Of a DNA stretch of 64,000 nt, positions 15,594 through 24,867 are shown one piece after another. The DNA is taken from positions 1 through 64,000 of IMG/VR virus record IMGVR_UViG_3300042514_000757. One strand, given 5' to 3'. The translations under genes were made by a program, and so were the position numbers. The notes below the pieces were generated by a model. That model had not been told where the DNA came from and ran no database searches. It was given only the letters and a program-made list of their open reading frames with translations. The stretch comes from a virus. The number at the start of each line of letters is the position of its first letter. The first letter of the stretch is position 1.

Positions 15594-16392
15594 TGTAATG
15601 TGTTACAACCACAAGTCCAGGTCTTCCATTAGATCCTCTGTGGCCATGATAGTGTGCCCCTGATCCACCAGATCCTGGTGCAGAGTGAGACTGGTGGTTA
15701 TGACTAAAGTTACCACCTTGAGGGTGTCCAGCAGCAACGGCGCCGCCGTGATGAGAAGTCCCACCAAGATTAGCACCTCTACCATGATGTGAGTCTCCGC
15801 CTCCACCATAAATGTTTAGATCTCCACCAGATCCAACTCCAGCAAGACCACCAGAGTGTTGGTTATTACGATTGGCACCGAAACCACCAGAAGCAGAGCA
15901 ATAAGATCCAAATGATGAAGCACCACCATTATCTCCTGCGTTTGCATAGTAGGTACCATTCACTTCTCCAGAAACAGTTACTGGAACCGAAGAAATGGAT
16001 TGCACATTAATAATTCTTTCAGAATATCCTCCAGCACCTCCACATTCACCATGGCCAGATCCTCCTCCTCCACCACCTTGAACCTTTACGTGAATAAAAC
16101 GAATATTTCCAGGTTTTGTCCAAGTACCAGACGAAGTGAATACCTGAGTGCTTAGAATATTACCAGTAGATCCCAATGGTTGCCAAGATGCTGTAGATCC
16201 ACTGGTCTCTAACCATTTTCCAGAATTACCAGATTGGGATGGTAATGTAGAATTAGTAGTACCGCTAATTGTACCGTTAATAACCAAGTTACTAACTTGA
16301 AGTCTTCCTACAACAGACAAAGAACCAGAAACTAGATCAAATCCACTAGTTCCACTAAAATCTCTAATATTTGTAACTTTAATAGTACTCAT
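15589..16392 (-). CDS. Polyglycine tail-fibre adhesin, copy A (267 aa)
   Basis: The N-terminal third (about 1-95) is a fibre or attachment domain (MSTIKVTNIRDFSGTSGFDL...LVINGTISG). The C-terminal part from about 100 is a Gly/Ser/His-rich domain with VQGGGGGGSGHG, GAGGYSER and a conserved end RGSNGRPGLVVVTHYI. It is nearly identical to copy B (16400-17200) except at a few loops. This glycine-rich plan is shared with distal-tip receptor-binding adhesins such as gp38 of Salmonella phage S16, where hypervariable loops sit between polyglycine strands. Likely at the fibre tip, binding the host surface. Confidence 0.75.
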   Translation of the reverse strand: MSTIKVTNIRDFSGTSGFDLVSGSLSVVGRLQVSNLVINGTISGTTNSTLPSQSGNSGKWLETSGSTASWQPLGSTGNILSTQVFTSSGTWTKPGNIRFIHVKVQGGGGGGSGHGECGGAGGYSERIINVQSISSVPVTVSGEVNGTYYANAGDNGGASSFGSYCSASGGFGANRNNQHSGGLAGVGSGGDLNIYGGGGDSHHGRGANLGGTSHHGGAVAAGHPQGGNFSHNHQSHSAPGSGGSGAHYHGHRGSNGRPGLVVVTHYI

Positions 16393-16399
16393 TTGTTTA

Positions 16400-17200
16400 T
16401 CACTTGAAATGTGTTACGACAACTAATCCAGGTCTTCCATTAGATCCTCTATGACCAGAGAAATATCCACCAGATCCACCAGATCCTGGTGCAGAGTGAG
16501 ACTGGTGGTTATGACTAAAGTTACCACCTTGAGGGTGTCCAGCAGCAACAGCACCACCAAAGTGTGATGCACCACCAACAGAAGAATAGTTGTGGTGTGA
16601 TTGTCCACCACCACCATAAATGTTTAGATCTCCACCAGATCCAACTCCAGCAAGACCACCAGAGTGTTGGTTAGTTCTATTAGCACCAAGACCACCAGAT
16701 GCTGAACAGTAAGCTCCAAACGAGGAAGCGCCACCATTATCACCAGGACCAGAATAATAAGTACCATTGACTTCTCCAGCAACAGTTACTGCAACTGTGG
16801 AAACCGATTGTACGTCAATAACTCTCTCTGAGTAACCACCGGCTCCTCCACCTTCACCATGTCCAGATCCACCGCCGCCACCGCCTTGTACTTGAACTTT
16901 GATGAATCTTACACCAGTTGGTTTTGTCCAAGTACCAGATGAGGTGAATACCTGCATACTGGTAATATTGTCAGATGTTGGTTTTGTGATCCACTGTGGA
17001 TTTGTGCCATCAGTAGAAAGAATTCTACCAGCATTACCTGACTGTGAAGGGAGATACTGTTTATTGTTTCCACTAATAGTACCATTAATAACAAGGTTCG
17101 AAACTGTCAGAGTTCCGTTAGCAGTAACTGCACCAGAAGATAAACTAAATCCACCTGTATTACTTAGATCTTTAATTGCTGCAACTTTTAGGGTACTCAT
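16400..17200 (-). CDS. Polyglycine tail-fibre adhesin, copy B (266 aa)
   Basis: Tandem paralogue of the protein at 15589-16392. The glycine-rich half matches almost residue for residue, apart from short loops: YSGPGD versus YANAGD, QSHHNYSSVGGASHFGG versus DSHHGRGANLGGTSHHGG, and GYFSGH versus AHYHGH. The N-terminal part has diverged more, and this copy has its own late promoter (17223-17230). Two receptor-binding variants carried side by side could widen host range or form a hetero-oligomer. Confidence 0.75.
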   Translation of the reverse strand: MSTLKVAAIKDLSNTGGFSLSSGAVTANGTLTVSNLVINGTISGNNKQYLPSQSGNAGRILSTDGTNPQWITKPTSDNITSMQVFTSSGTWTKPTGVRFIKVQVQGGGGGGSGHGEGGGAGGYSERVIDVQSVSTVAVTVAGEVNGTYYSGPGDNGGASSFGAYCSASGGLGANRTNQHSGGLAGVGSGGDLNIYGGGGQSHHNYSSVGGASHFGGAVAAGHPQGGNFSHNHQSHSAPGSGGSGGYFSGHRGSNGRPGLVVVTHFK

Positions 17201-17222
17201 ACCTTAATCCTCTCTACATGTT

Positions 17223-17230
17223 TATTTATA
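17223..17230 (-). promoter_or_regulatory. T4-type late promoter
   Basis: TATAAATA on the minus strand in the short gap between the ALK-type glycine-rich gene and adhesin copy B, 22 bases upstream of the latter's ATG. Confidence 0.75.
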
Positions 17231-17260
17231 AAATTGTTTGATCATAATGAGTCTGTACGT

Positions 17261-18157
17261 TTATGCTCTAGTGATGTAAATATATCCGCTGCCGTCACCA
17301 GAGGTATTGCCGCCAGTAGTATTTTGTGGATTAGATCCAGAATTAAATGATCCACCTCCAGCAGCATCATAACTCCAAGGTGAGGCACCGCCTCCAGAAT
17401 ATCCACCGCCAGCGCCAGCACCGTTGGTTCCACCACCACCGCCACCGCCACCGAATCCTCCGCGAGCATTAGCACCACCTACAGAACCATTAGTAAAAGA
17501 TTGACCAAACCACGATCCACTACCATTACCAGTTAATCCACCACCGCCGCCAGCATTACCATATCCGCTGCCGCCAGATCCTCCTGAACCACCTCCAGCC
17601 CAAGAAGTACTAAAACCATTCTGACCAGAGTTTCCTGCAGGACTACCACTTCCACTAAATCCAGAAGCAGATCCTCCTCCTCCACCACCAGCAATAATTA
17701 ATGGTGAATTATCAGTATAGCAGACATAAGTGCCTCCTCCACCACCAGCATCATAGTAATTATTTTCTCCGTTTTGCCCAACAACCATTTTCAATTGCGT
17801 TCCAGAAGATAGTGAAAATGTTCCAACCATCAATGCTCCCCATCCACCCCATCTACCCCAACCATTGCTATATCCACCCCTAGCTCCACCTACAGTAATT
17901 CTGTAAGATCCACTTGAAGGGACTATCCAATATTGATATCCAGAAATAACGTTATAGAATGAGATATTATTTTTCCAAGCATCAACACCTATTCCAGTAA
18001 GTCCATTTATACCTTGCGATAAACTTGGTCCAGTATTATATGCTTGTCCACCTGGAGTAAATCTAGCCTCGGTAAAAGCATAGCGAGATCCACCAGAACC
18101 TGATGACGGACCAACTGGAATAAGATTTGATTTAAAACCAGTAATAAATGGTGCCAT
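17261..18157 (-). CDS. Glycine-rich adhesin with ALK-type glycine-rich domain (298 aa)
   Basis: Start at 18157 (MAPFITGFKSNLIPVG); a longer reading to 18199 overlaps the upstream gene more and lacks support. From about residue 78 the order GSYRITVGGARGG, WGALMVGTFSLSSG, LKMVVGQNG, AGGGGGTYV and PLIIAGGGGGG follows the layout of the glycine-rich domain of animal ALK/LTK receptors and its bacterial and phage relatives, which pack polyglycine-II helices. The C-terminus (GDGSGYIYITRA) closes the fold. Most likely a fibre or tip protein. Confidence 0.7.
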   Translation of the reverse strand: MAPFITGFKSNLIPVGPSSGSGGSRYAFTEARFTPGGQAYNTGPSLSQGINGLTGIGVDAWKNNISFYNVISGYQYWIVPSSGSYRITVGGARGGYSNGWGRWGGWGALMVGTFSLSSGTQLKMVVGQNGENNYYDAGGGGGTYVCYTDNSPLIIAGGGGGGSASGFSGSGSPAGNSGQNGFSTSWAGGGSGGSGGSGYGNAGGGGGLTGNGSGSWFGQSFTNGSVGGANARGGFGGGGGGGGTNGAGAGGGYSGGGASPWSYDAAGGGSFNSGSNPQNTTGGNTSGDGSGYIYITRA

Positions 18158-18162
18158 AGTAA

Positions 18163-19098
18163 TTACGCAAACTCTGACATCTGTAGTAATGGAATCCAAC
18201 TGTTAGAAGTTCCACCACTTGAATCTGTATATTGAGTAACTCTCATCATAGAAACTCCAACCACAACTGTTCTATTTGCAGTTGCAGCAGGTGCTGATCC
18301 ACCACTCCATCTTGCAGTTCCAATGCTTGTACCATCTAACATAATTGTACCAGAAGGTCTATATGCAGTTGAACCATTCTGATATATAATCGTGAAACCA
18401 AATGCTCTGTTGGAGTCTACTCCACCAGTTCCAATACTTGTTTGAGGGAGACCTCTCAGGTTTATCATAAAATTGTTCTGTAGATTAGTGATATAAACGA
18501 TTCCACCGTCAAGATAGTCAATATTAACAACTGGAGAAGTATCAAAATCAGGTAATCTGTAAGATACCATCTTTTCTCTAATGGCACCAACATCAAATCG
18601 TGCTCCTACAGTATTTAAAATGTCATAAACATCTAAATCTTCGTAAGCAGCAACGTTCGAATCTTCACCAATAACATAGAAATTTGCACCATTTTCAATT
18701 GTTAGGGTATATCCACTAGCAATTTCTACTGGACCTGCACTATAAGCATTAGTAAACTGAGCACCACCGTTAGCAACTGGACCAATAGTAATGTTTTCAT
18801 CGATACTATTAGAGTTTGTTCTAATGTAAGAAGTATCTTTATTACCTACGTGAGGACCACCAGCACCAACAAGAGTCCATCCATCTAGACCCTGGCCGTT
18901 TGAGTTGCTGACATAAACCTCTACCTTATCTTCAGTTGTATTGAATCTAAGTGTACCGTAAGCAACACCAGTAGGACGTTGAGCAGTAGTACCAGTCGGT
19001 AACTGCAAAACACTATTAGTGTTTAAGAACTGTAGTGAGGAAATCAGAGCTTGAGTACTAGTACTAATCTGATTACCATTGATTTGCTGTAATGCCAT
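18163..19098 (-). CDS. Virion/tail-fibre protein (311 aa)
   Basis: An N-terminal segment with LPTGTTAQRPTGVAYGTLRF at about residues 34-53 is a motif common in phage fibre and structural proteins that carry a 'TTAQRP' linker. It is followed by Ser/Thr/Gly-rich beta repeats ending WIPLLQMSEFA. In the fibre block, 31 bases downstream of the 1229-residue gene, with a possible late promoter (19124-19132). Confidence 0.7.
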   Translation of the reverse strand: MALQQINGNQISTSTQALISSLQFLNTNSVLQLPTGTTAQRPTGVAYGTLRFNTTEDKVEVYVSNSNGQGLDGWTLVGAGGPHVGNKDTSYIRTNSNSIDENITIGPVANGGAQFTNAYSAGPVEIASGYTLTIENGANFYVIGEDSNVAAYEDLDVYDILNTVGARFDVGAIREKMVSYRLPDFDTSPVVNIDYLDGGIVYITNLQNNFMINLRGLPQTSIGTGGVDSNRAFGFTIIYQNGSTAYRPSGTIMLDGTSIGTARWSGGSAPAATANRTVVVGVSMMRVTQYTDSSGGTSNSWIPLLQMSEFA

Positions 19099-19123
19099 TT
19101 GTTACGCAGTCCTTTCCTATTTG

Positions 19124-19132
19124 TATTTATTA
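19124..19132 (-). promoter_or_regulatory. Probable late promoter variant
   Basis: TAATAAATA on the minus strand, one mismatch from TATAAATA, about 26 bases before the start of the 311-residue fibre gene and overlapping the end of the 1229-residue gene. Weaker than the exact matches. Confidence 0.5.
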
Positions 19133-22100
19133 GATTGGGAACTCTCTAATCTGAATATTGTCTCCATTTCTAGGAGCATCACCAGATCCAAATACAACGT
19201 TAGTACCAGAAACTGTATAATTTGTATCAGGTACTTGGCAAACACCATTGATGAATACCATTACACTTCTGGAATTATGACCAGAGGTAATAGTATATTG
19301 TTGGGTTGTACCATCACCAGTGTACGATCTCAAAATATACTTAGATGGAGAAACACCTCCCTTACCATCAACAACAAGATCACCACTAATATGCTGACTA
19401 CCAGTAACATCTAATCTATAGGTGGTGTTTGCAGTACCACCAAGAGCCATATTTGTATTGGATCCAAATGTAGCAATATCAATGAATCCTGTGTTTGTAA
19501 GTCCAAACTTATACCATGTATTGGAATAATAAATCCAACCTAGGTTCTTTCCAGGAGTCCATGATGTATTGTATACAATATCACCGTCAATAGGTGTTGT
19601 ATAATATGTTAGAGCAGATAGATTTGGTTGTCCAGATCCATTGTCTGGTGCCATTAGTGTGGACTTTAGAATTGTACCATCTGGATTCGCATATGTCAAC
19701 TTCTTGACTTGAATATTGCTGTCCGAAGTAAGTTTTCCTTGGAATGTTACAGGACCAGCAAATAGTGATTCTAACTGGTTAGATGCACCACCAAGAACCG
19801 TCAACTTATCAGTAAGAACAAGTTCAGAGAATGTCTGAATTGTAGTGTTCTCTTCACCAACAACATTCAACTGAGCAATATCGTCAGAAGTGATCTGTCC
19901 AGTAACAGGGTTGATAACCTGGTTACCGATGAATAGATCACCGTTCGAGTTTAGACCAGAGTAGAATGAAACACCAGCAGCTTCCTTAAGTGACTGAGAT
20001 AGTTTTACCTGATCTGCAGTTAGAACTTCAACCTGAGTCTGTGGGAATGCAGTTGAGTAGTTACCAGGACCGAAACCAGTATATTCAAATGTATGGTTAC
20101 CAGATCTTTGAATAGAGTGACGACGAAGTTCAATGGGGATGGGTACCAATTCTCCCTCAGTATCAACCTTGAGTGGAATCATTCTAGTTTCAGCATCACC
20201 TAGTCTAGCAGTCAATCCAAATGAACCGATTGTTCCAGCACTAGCATTCCATGCAAGGTTATTTTGAGATTCTGCAAGGAAGAATTGTGCTGCTTCCTTT
20301 GTGATACTTCTCTTAGTATCCTTATTTGGAGTTGGAGTAGCACCATCGGTTCCATATACCAGACCAATAGTAATATTATCCGCAACAGAAATAGATGCCA
20401 ATGGATCAGCATTTGGATTATCTCTGTCAAATGCAGGATATACTTCGTTCACATTCTGAGAGAATCTAAAGTCATTAAAGTTTGAAGTGGATGGTGTAAT
20501 AGATGCACACAATACACTCAAGTAGTAAATACCATCGGCAACACCTCTTTCAAATTGCTGATGAGTTTCAATCTCATACACATAATAAACTTTATTGTAT
20601 GATGGAGAACTAGACTCACTGGATCTTGGTTGCAACACATAACCAGTAATAGGTGCTCTAGGAACAGGGAATGAATCTTTTGGCATTACATAGCGTAATC
20701 TATAGATTCTATCTTTCAGAACACGAGCATCAGGTACTCTCTTGATGAATGTAGTTGGAGTAAATGCTAGAGTATTGTAAATGGCATTGGTAGTTAGAGT
20801 AGTAAAGATTTCATTACTTGTAGATGAAACTTGAATATACCAACCACCAACAACACTTTGACCACCAACACTGTATGTGTTTGAGTCAAACTTCAATGGG
20901 CTATCTGCAGTATTTGCAGTTGCAGTAGTTACAGATGGTCCGTATGGATTAATTCTTGCAGATTTAACTGTTGCTGTTGTAGATCCAGAAGAAATTAGCA
21001 GACAGTATAACTTATCTGGTACAGCAGATCCACCAGTACCATCTTGTCTAGCACCAACAGTATAACCTTGAACTTTCTTTGGAGGTGCAGCATCTGGATT
21101 AGTGTATCCATATAGATACAATCTCTGTGAATTTGCAACTACTTTGGTTCTCTGAATATCAACGTTAACCCAGTTTACAGATACTTCAGGAACATCAGAA
21201 AGAGACTTAGGTGGAATGATGTGAGTTAGAGTTCCGAACTTATCCTTAGTAAATGCTGCTGCTTTGAATCCCTTACAGCGGAGAGCAGTGTTACCAAAGT
21301 TAGAGTTGGAGTTAGTGATGGACATGTCAGCACCACTATCAGCAAAGAAGTGATCACCATATCCCACCGCGAACACCGAAACGACCTGAATGAATGCGTC
21401 GTTGGATGCCTTAATGTGAACGTGTCTCCATCCCTTCTTATATCTACATGCACCATCTAGGTGAGCACCTTGGCCACCCTCATCGTAGGATCCAGTAGAA
21501 GTGTTATAGCGTACAAATGCACGATCGTCTTTCTGTAGAGATAGACCAGTGAACTGTGCAACAACCATGGATTTGAAACCAGTGGTTTTTCCACCATCAG
21601 CGTGCATACCATTCATACCCCACACAGAACGTAGGGATAGGTTGAACACATATGGAGATGATGAGTCAACAGTATCAATCTCAACCTTAACTAGAATGTT
21701 AGATCCAACAGCATTACCAGTTGGTTCATCAGACATCTGATAGGTAAATACGTTTCCTTGTGCAGATGTTACTTGGAAGGATCCATTGTAGAGAGAGGCA
21801 TCCAGTTCAGACTGAGTACCAGTCGATCCAGTAACACCTGAAATATTAACAGAAACCCCAACGGAGAATCCGTGATTCTTAGGATTACCTAGTTCATCAA
21901 CAGTGATTGCAGTAGCAGTCTGACCGTTTCTAGTAATCTGAAGAACCTGGAATTCGTCAGAGATAGGTCCAACGATTCTATTTTCTTCGATTCTTGGTTG
22001 TAGTTGGTCTTGTGATGGAGTACCAGAGGTATCAGGAATAGAAGTGAATGCTCTCGAAATCTTCTGATAGTAGATCTCAAGGTCAGTTCTGGACTGAAGA

Positions 22101-22819
22101 TCAGGAATGATCGAAGAGTTAATATCAAAGTTTGGTTTTACATTTCCATCAGCAATTAACTGTCTGAGTTCGTTTCTACCATCAGCAAACTCAAATGCAG
22201 TTAGTTTGTGGTGTGAATAGTTTGGTTGGATTGTAGTAGCATCATTCTCTTTGTAGTAAACACCAGTAGAGTCACCATCAAAGAAGGAGAACTGCCAGAA
22301 GTAGCAACCACCAGTTACACGGAAGATTGCAGCCTTTGATGGTTCGTTAACTGTGGTGATGCCTAGAGATGGTCTCGTTGTAGGATAAGGAATGTACTTA
22401 GGAATAATCTTAGTTCTTCTAAGGTCAGATCCTACGATAGAACAACCTCTAGGAACAATAACACCACCTTCAACAGAGTTAAATTTATAAAGAATATTGT
22501 TAGGACTTGTCACATCAAAGTTTGAGTTTTCATCCAGAGGTGGAATTTCTGTGTATAGAATTTCTCCTGGACGATTATCAATAATATATTCAGAGGGGTA
22601 TAGGTAGATGCTGAATGCATCATACTCGTCATTAGAAAGACCAACACGATACGAGAATCGTGATACTTCAAGAAGTGCTCTCTGTAAAGTCTTGAAAGGT
22701 CTAAGAGCAGAGTTACCTCTATTGTCAATCGAGTCCGAAGCGTCGAAATCATCGGGATTGACGTAGATGATACGTCCCGTTCTGGACGTAATAATATTCT
22801 TGAGTCTTGTTAATGACAT
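19130..22819 (-). CDS. Large virion structural / tail-fibre protein (1229 aa)
   Basis: Begins MSLTRLKNIITSRTGRIIYV and has a parallel-beta-helix-like early part (about residues 30-560: NRGNSALRPFKTLQRALLEV is typical of pectate-lyase-type fibre repeats). A long Ser/Thr-rich middle follows, then a C-terminal domain that includes GDGTTQQYTITSGHNSRSVM and ends GDNIQIREFPI. Similar large proteins occur in the fibre blocks of cyanomyoviruses. Probably a long fibre or baseplate-proximal structural protein; no enzymatic motif seen. Confidence 0.75.
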   Translation of the reverse strand: MSLTRLKNIITSRTGRIIYVNPDDFDASDSIDNRGNSALRPFKTLQRALLEVSRFSYRVGLSNDEYDAFSIYLYPSEYIIDNRPGEILYTEIPPLDENSNFDVTSPNNILYKFNSVEGGVIVPRGCSIVGSDLRRTKIIPKYIPYPTTRPSLGITTVNEPSKAAIFRVTGGCYFWQFSFFDGDSTGVYYKENDATTIQPNYSHHKLTAFEFADGRNELRQLIADGNVKPNFDINSSIIPDLQSRTDLEIYYQKISRAFTSIPDTSGTPSQDQLQPRIEENRIVGPISDEFQVLQITRNGQTATAITVDELGNPKNHGFSVGVSVNISGVTGSTGTQSELDASLYNGSFQVTSAQGNVFTYQMSDEPTGNAVGSNILVKVEIDTVDSSSPYVFNLSLRSVWGMNGMHADGGKTTGFKSMVVAQFTGLSLQKDDRAFVRYNTSTGSYDEGGQGAHLDGACRYKKGWRHVHIKASNDAFIQVVSVFAVGYGDHFFADSGADMSITNSNSNFGNTALRCKGFKAAAFTKDKFGTLTHIIPPKSLSDVPEVSVNWVNVDIQRTKVVANSQRLYLYGYTNPDAAPPKKVQGYTVGARQDGTGGSAVPDKLYCLLISSGSTTATVKSARINPYGPSVTTATANTADSPLKFDSNTYSVGGQSVVGGWYIQVSSTSNEIFTTLTTNAIYNTLAFTPTTFIKRVPDARVLKDRIYRLRYVMPKDSFPVPRAPITGYVLQPRSSESSSPSYNKVYYVYEIETHQQFERGVADGIYYLSVLCASITPSTSNFNDFRFSQNVNEVYPAFDRDNPNADPLASISVADNITIGLVYGTDGATPTPNKDTKRSITKEAAQFFLAESQNNLAWNASAGTIGSFGLTARLGDAETRMIPLKVDTEGELVPIPIELRRHSIQRSGNHTFEYTGFGPGNYSTAFPQTQVEVLTADQVKLSQSLKEAAGVSFYSGLNSNGDLFIGNQVINPVTGQITSDDIAQLNVVGEENTTIQTFSELVLTDKLTVLGGASNQLESLFAGPVTFQGKLTSDSNIQVKKLTYANPDGTILKSTLMAPDNGSGQPNLSALTYYTTPIDGDIVYNTSWTPGKNLGWIYYSNTWYKFGLTNTGFIDIATFGSNTNMALGGTANTTYRLDVTGSQHISGDLVVDGKGGVSPSKYILRSYTGDGTTQQYTITSGHNSRSVMVFINGVCQVPDTNYTVSGTNVVFGSGDAPRNGDNIQIREFPI

Positions 22820-22844
22820 AGTTTTATTGTCCTATATTACTTAA

Positions 22845-24860
22845 TTAGATAGTAACTCTGTTATAAAGTAGAACTTCAAAGTCCGATGTAGTGTCTTCGA
22901 ATCCATTTAGAACATAACTAAGGTCAGCAACACTAGAATTTACAACAATTGATTGACCTGGACCAACTACAATACTTGTATTTTTGTCAGTTACCTTTGT
23001 TGCTAATGACTTATCAAACAGAATATAATCTTCTGCATTTACAGAAGTTGCAGAAGTAAGAGATGATACAGTAGCAAAGGATCTCACAACACCAACTTCT
23101 CTAGGAGAATCATATAACATATGTTCAAATGTTCCAGTTCCAGAAACTGCACCAGTGTTTGCAATTGATAGTGTGACGGTTGTTCCACTAATTGCGGTGA
23201 TTCTAGCACCAGATGCAATTCCAGTTCCAGAAACTGACATACCTTTAACAAGTCCAGTGGCAGAGCCAACCGTAATTGTCTTAGTACCATTAGATCCAGT
23301 AATGGAAGTGGTTATTTCAGCAAAAGCGACGGAATTAAGTCCAAGAGAAACTTTGAGTGCAGTTCCAGAGTAACTGTGTACATAACCATATGGTCCAATA
23401 TGAACAGCGCCTACATCGTTACTACCAGAACCAGTATCAAAAGAATCAGTTACTGAGATCGTACCATCAATATCATAAACGTAAATACTATTATAAAGTG
23501 GAGTATTATCAATTGTAACACCTCCACCCAATCCATCTTCGTCTAAATCAACAATATTTAAATTGACAGAAGTAGTTGAAGTGATATCAATTTGAGTGTA
23601 TGCTCCAGCAGATCCAGCAATACCAACAATAGAAACTCCAGTTGCATATTCTGCTGTTTCTCCAGTTAATCGGAATCTAAGTGAATGGTTCGTGTTTGAT
23701 GAATCATTCTGAAGGAATCTATATGTCCTATTCAAGATGGCAGAGAAGTTGGTAATATTCTGATAAATGCCAACACTGCCAATATCATAAACAAATTTCT
23801 TCGTTGGTGAGAATGGGTTGTTAGTTAAAGTACTATAATTTACTTCGGATGCTACAGGTCCAACAGTCACTACTTCATCTTGATCAAAGAAGTTGAGGAT
23901 AACTCTATCATCATATGTAAAGTATGAAACGGTGGCGGCAGCAAGATGAGCAGCGGCAGTTGTACCAAATCTTCCTCTAGAAACATCAATAGTTGTACCA
24001 TTGATACCAAGAATTTCCATCAATTCATTATCAATTTTAATATAATTACCGATGGTTAATCCAGTAGCACTTGCAACATCTAGACTAGTTACAACACCAT
24101 CAATACCGCTAGAGAGAGTTGTAGTTGTTGCAGTAGTACCAAGTACAGAACAAGTTGAACCACTCTTGTGAGCAGATGCAGTAGTTCCGAACTGTGCTCT
24201 AGTTACAGCAGAAATGAATCCAGTAAAAGTACCAAGCAATACAATTTCAAAATCATTTGAACCTGGTGTTGTACTAACTCCTGGAATGGCAACATACTTA
24301 CCAGAAGCAACATTAGTGAGATTTGCAAATCTTAAATTGGTTGCAGCACTAGTAACGTCAGGAATACCAGCAGAAATTGCGTTGGTAGTAGATTGATAAG
24401 AATAGACTAGAGCAGTAAGTCCATTTGCTCCAGTTAAAGTATCTCCAGCCGCAATTGTTCCTCCAGTAGGAGCAACACCCAAGTTAAAATTACCAACGTC
24501 ATCCACTTTAGTTGGAACTTCAATGATGCTATCATCTGTTACAACATCAAGATATCTGAAGGTTGCATTTTGACTATCTGTTGTGATCAAACTTCCAGGT
24601 ACAAGAGCATTTGCCTGAACACCAGGAATTAGATCTAACTGGTAAGTACTTACTACGTTACCTTTTCTGTATTCATAGTTACTAGCATCTACAGTTAAAA
24701 TTTGGTCATAGTCTCTTAGACCGACTTTATAAGTCGAAGCAGAGGATCCCTGATTGGTTACGTTAAGAACTGCACTAGCAGAACTTCCAATTGGAGATCT
24801 GTATAAAAGGGTATCTGTAGTTGCTGAAGGTTTTGCCGAAGCTAGTTTTCCTGCGGTCAT
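22845..24860 (-). CDS. Large virion structural protein (671 aa)
   Basis: Starts MTAGKLASAKPSATTDTLLY, with early Ig-like strands (SSASAVLNVTNQGSSASTYK). There are two copies of a repeated unit near residues 210-240 and 280-310 (RAQFGTTASAHKSGSTCSV and RGRFGTTAAAHLAAATVSY), and later Ser/Thr/Gly-rich strands. The length and composition fit a fibre or head-decoration protein of T4-like cyanophages. In the middle of the fibre operon, 7 bases after the next gene upstream. Confidence 0.7.
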   Translation of the reverse strand: MTAGKLASAKPSATTDTLLYRSPIGSSASAVLNVTNQGSSASTYKVGLRDYDQILTVDASNYEYRKGNVVSTYQLDLIPGVQANALVPGSLITTDSQNATFRYLDVVTDDSIIEVPTKVDDVGNFNLGVAPTGGTIAAGDTLTGANGLTALVYSYQSTTNAISAGIPDVTSAATNLRFANLTNVASGKYVAIPGVSTTPGSNDFEIVLLGTFTGFISAVTRAQFGTTASAHKSGSTCSVLGTTATTTTLSSGIDGVVTSLDVASATGLTIGNYIKIDNELMEILGINGTTIDVSRGRFGTTAAAHLAAATVSYFTYDDRVILNFFDQDEVVTVGPVASEVNYSTLTNNPFSPTKKFVYDIGSVGIYQNITNFSAILNRTYRFLQNDSSNTNHSLRFRLTGETAEYATGVSIVGIAGSAGAYTQIDITSTTSVNLNIVDLDEDGLGGGVTIDNTPLYNSIYVYDIDGTISVTDSFDTGSGSNDVGAVHIGPYGYVHSYSGTALKVSLGLNSVAFAEITTSITGSNGTKTITVGSATGLVKGMSVSGTGIASGARITAISGTTVTLSIANTGAVSGTGTFEHMLYDSPREVGVVRSFATVSSLTSATSVNAEDYILFDKSLATKVTDKNTSIVVGPGQSIVVNSSVADLSYVLNGFEDTTSDFEVLLYNRVTI

Positions 24861-24867
24861 TTGTTAT

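Noticed and set aside
15589-17200. CRISPR-like or simple DNA repeat
   Set aside because: Similarity is due to two paralogous coding sequences and Gly codons; no short regular repeats with unique spacers.
16899-17207. 102-codon plus-strand ORF opposite adhesin copy B
   Set aside because: Antisense shadow of Gly/Thr/Val-rich codons, no promoter or ribosome site.
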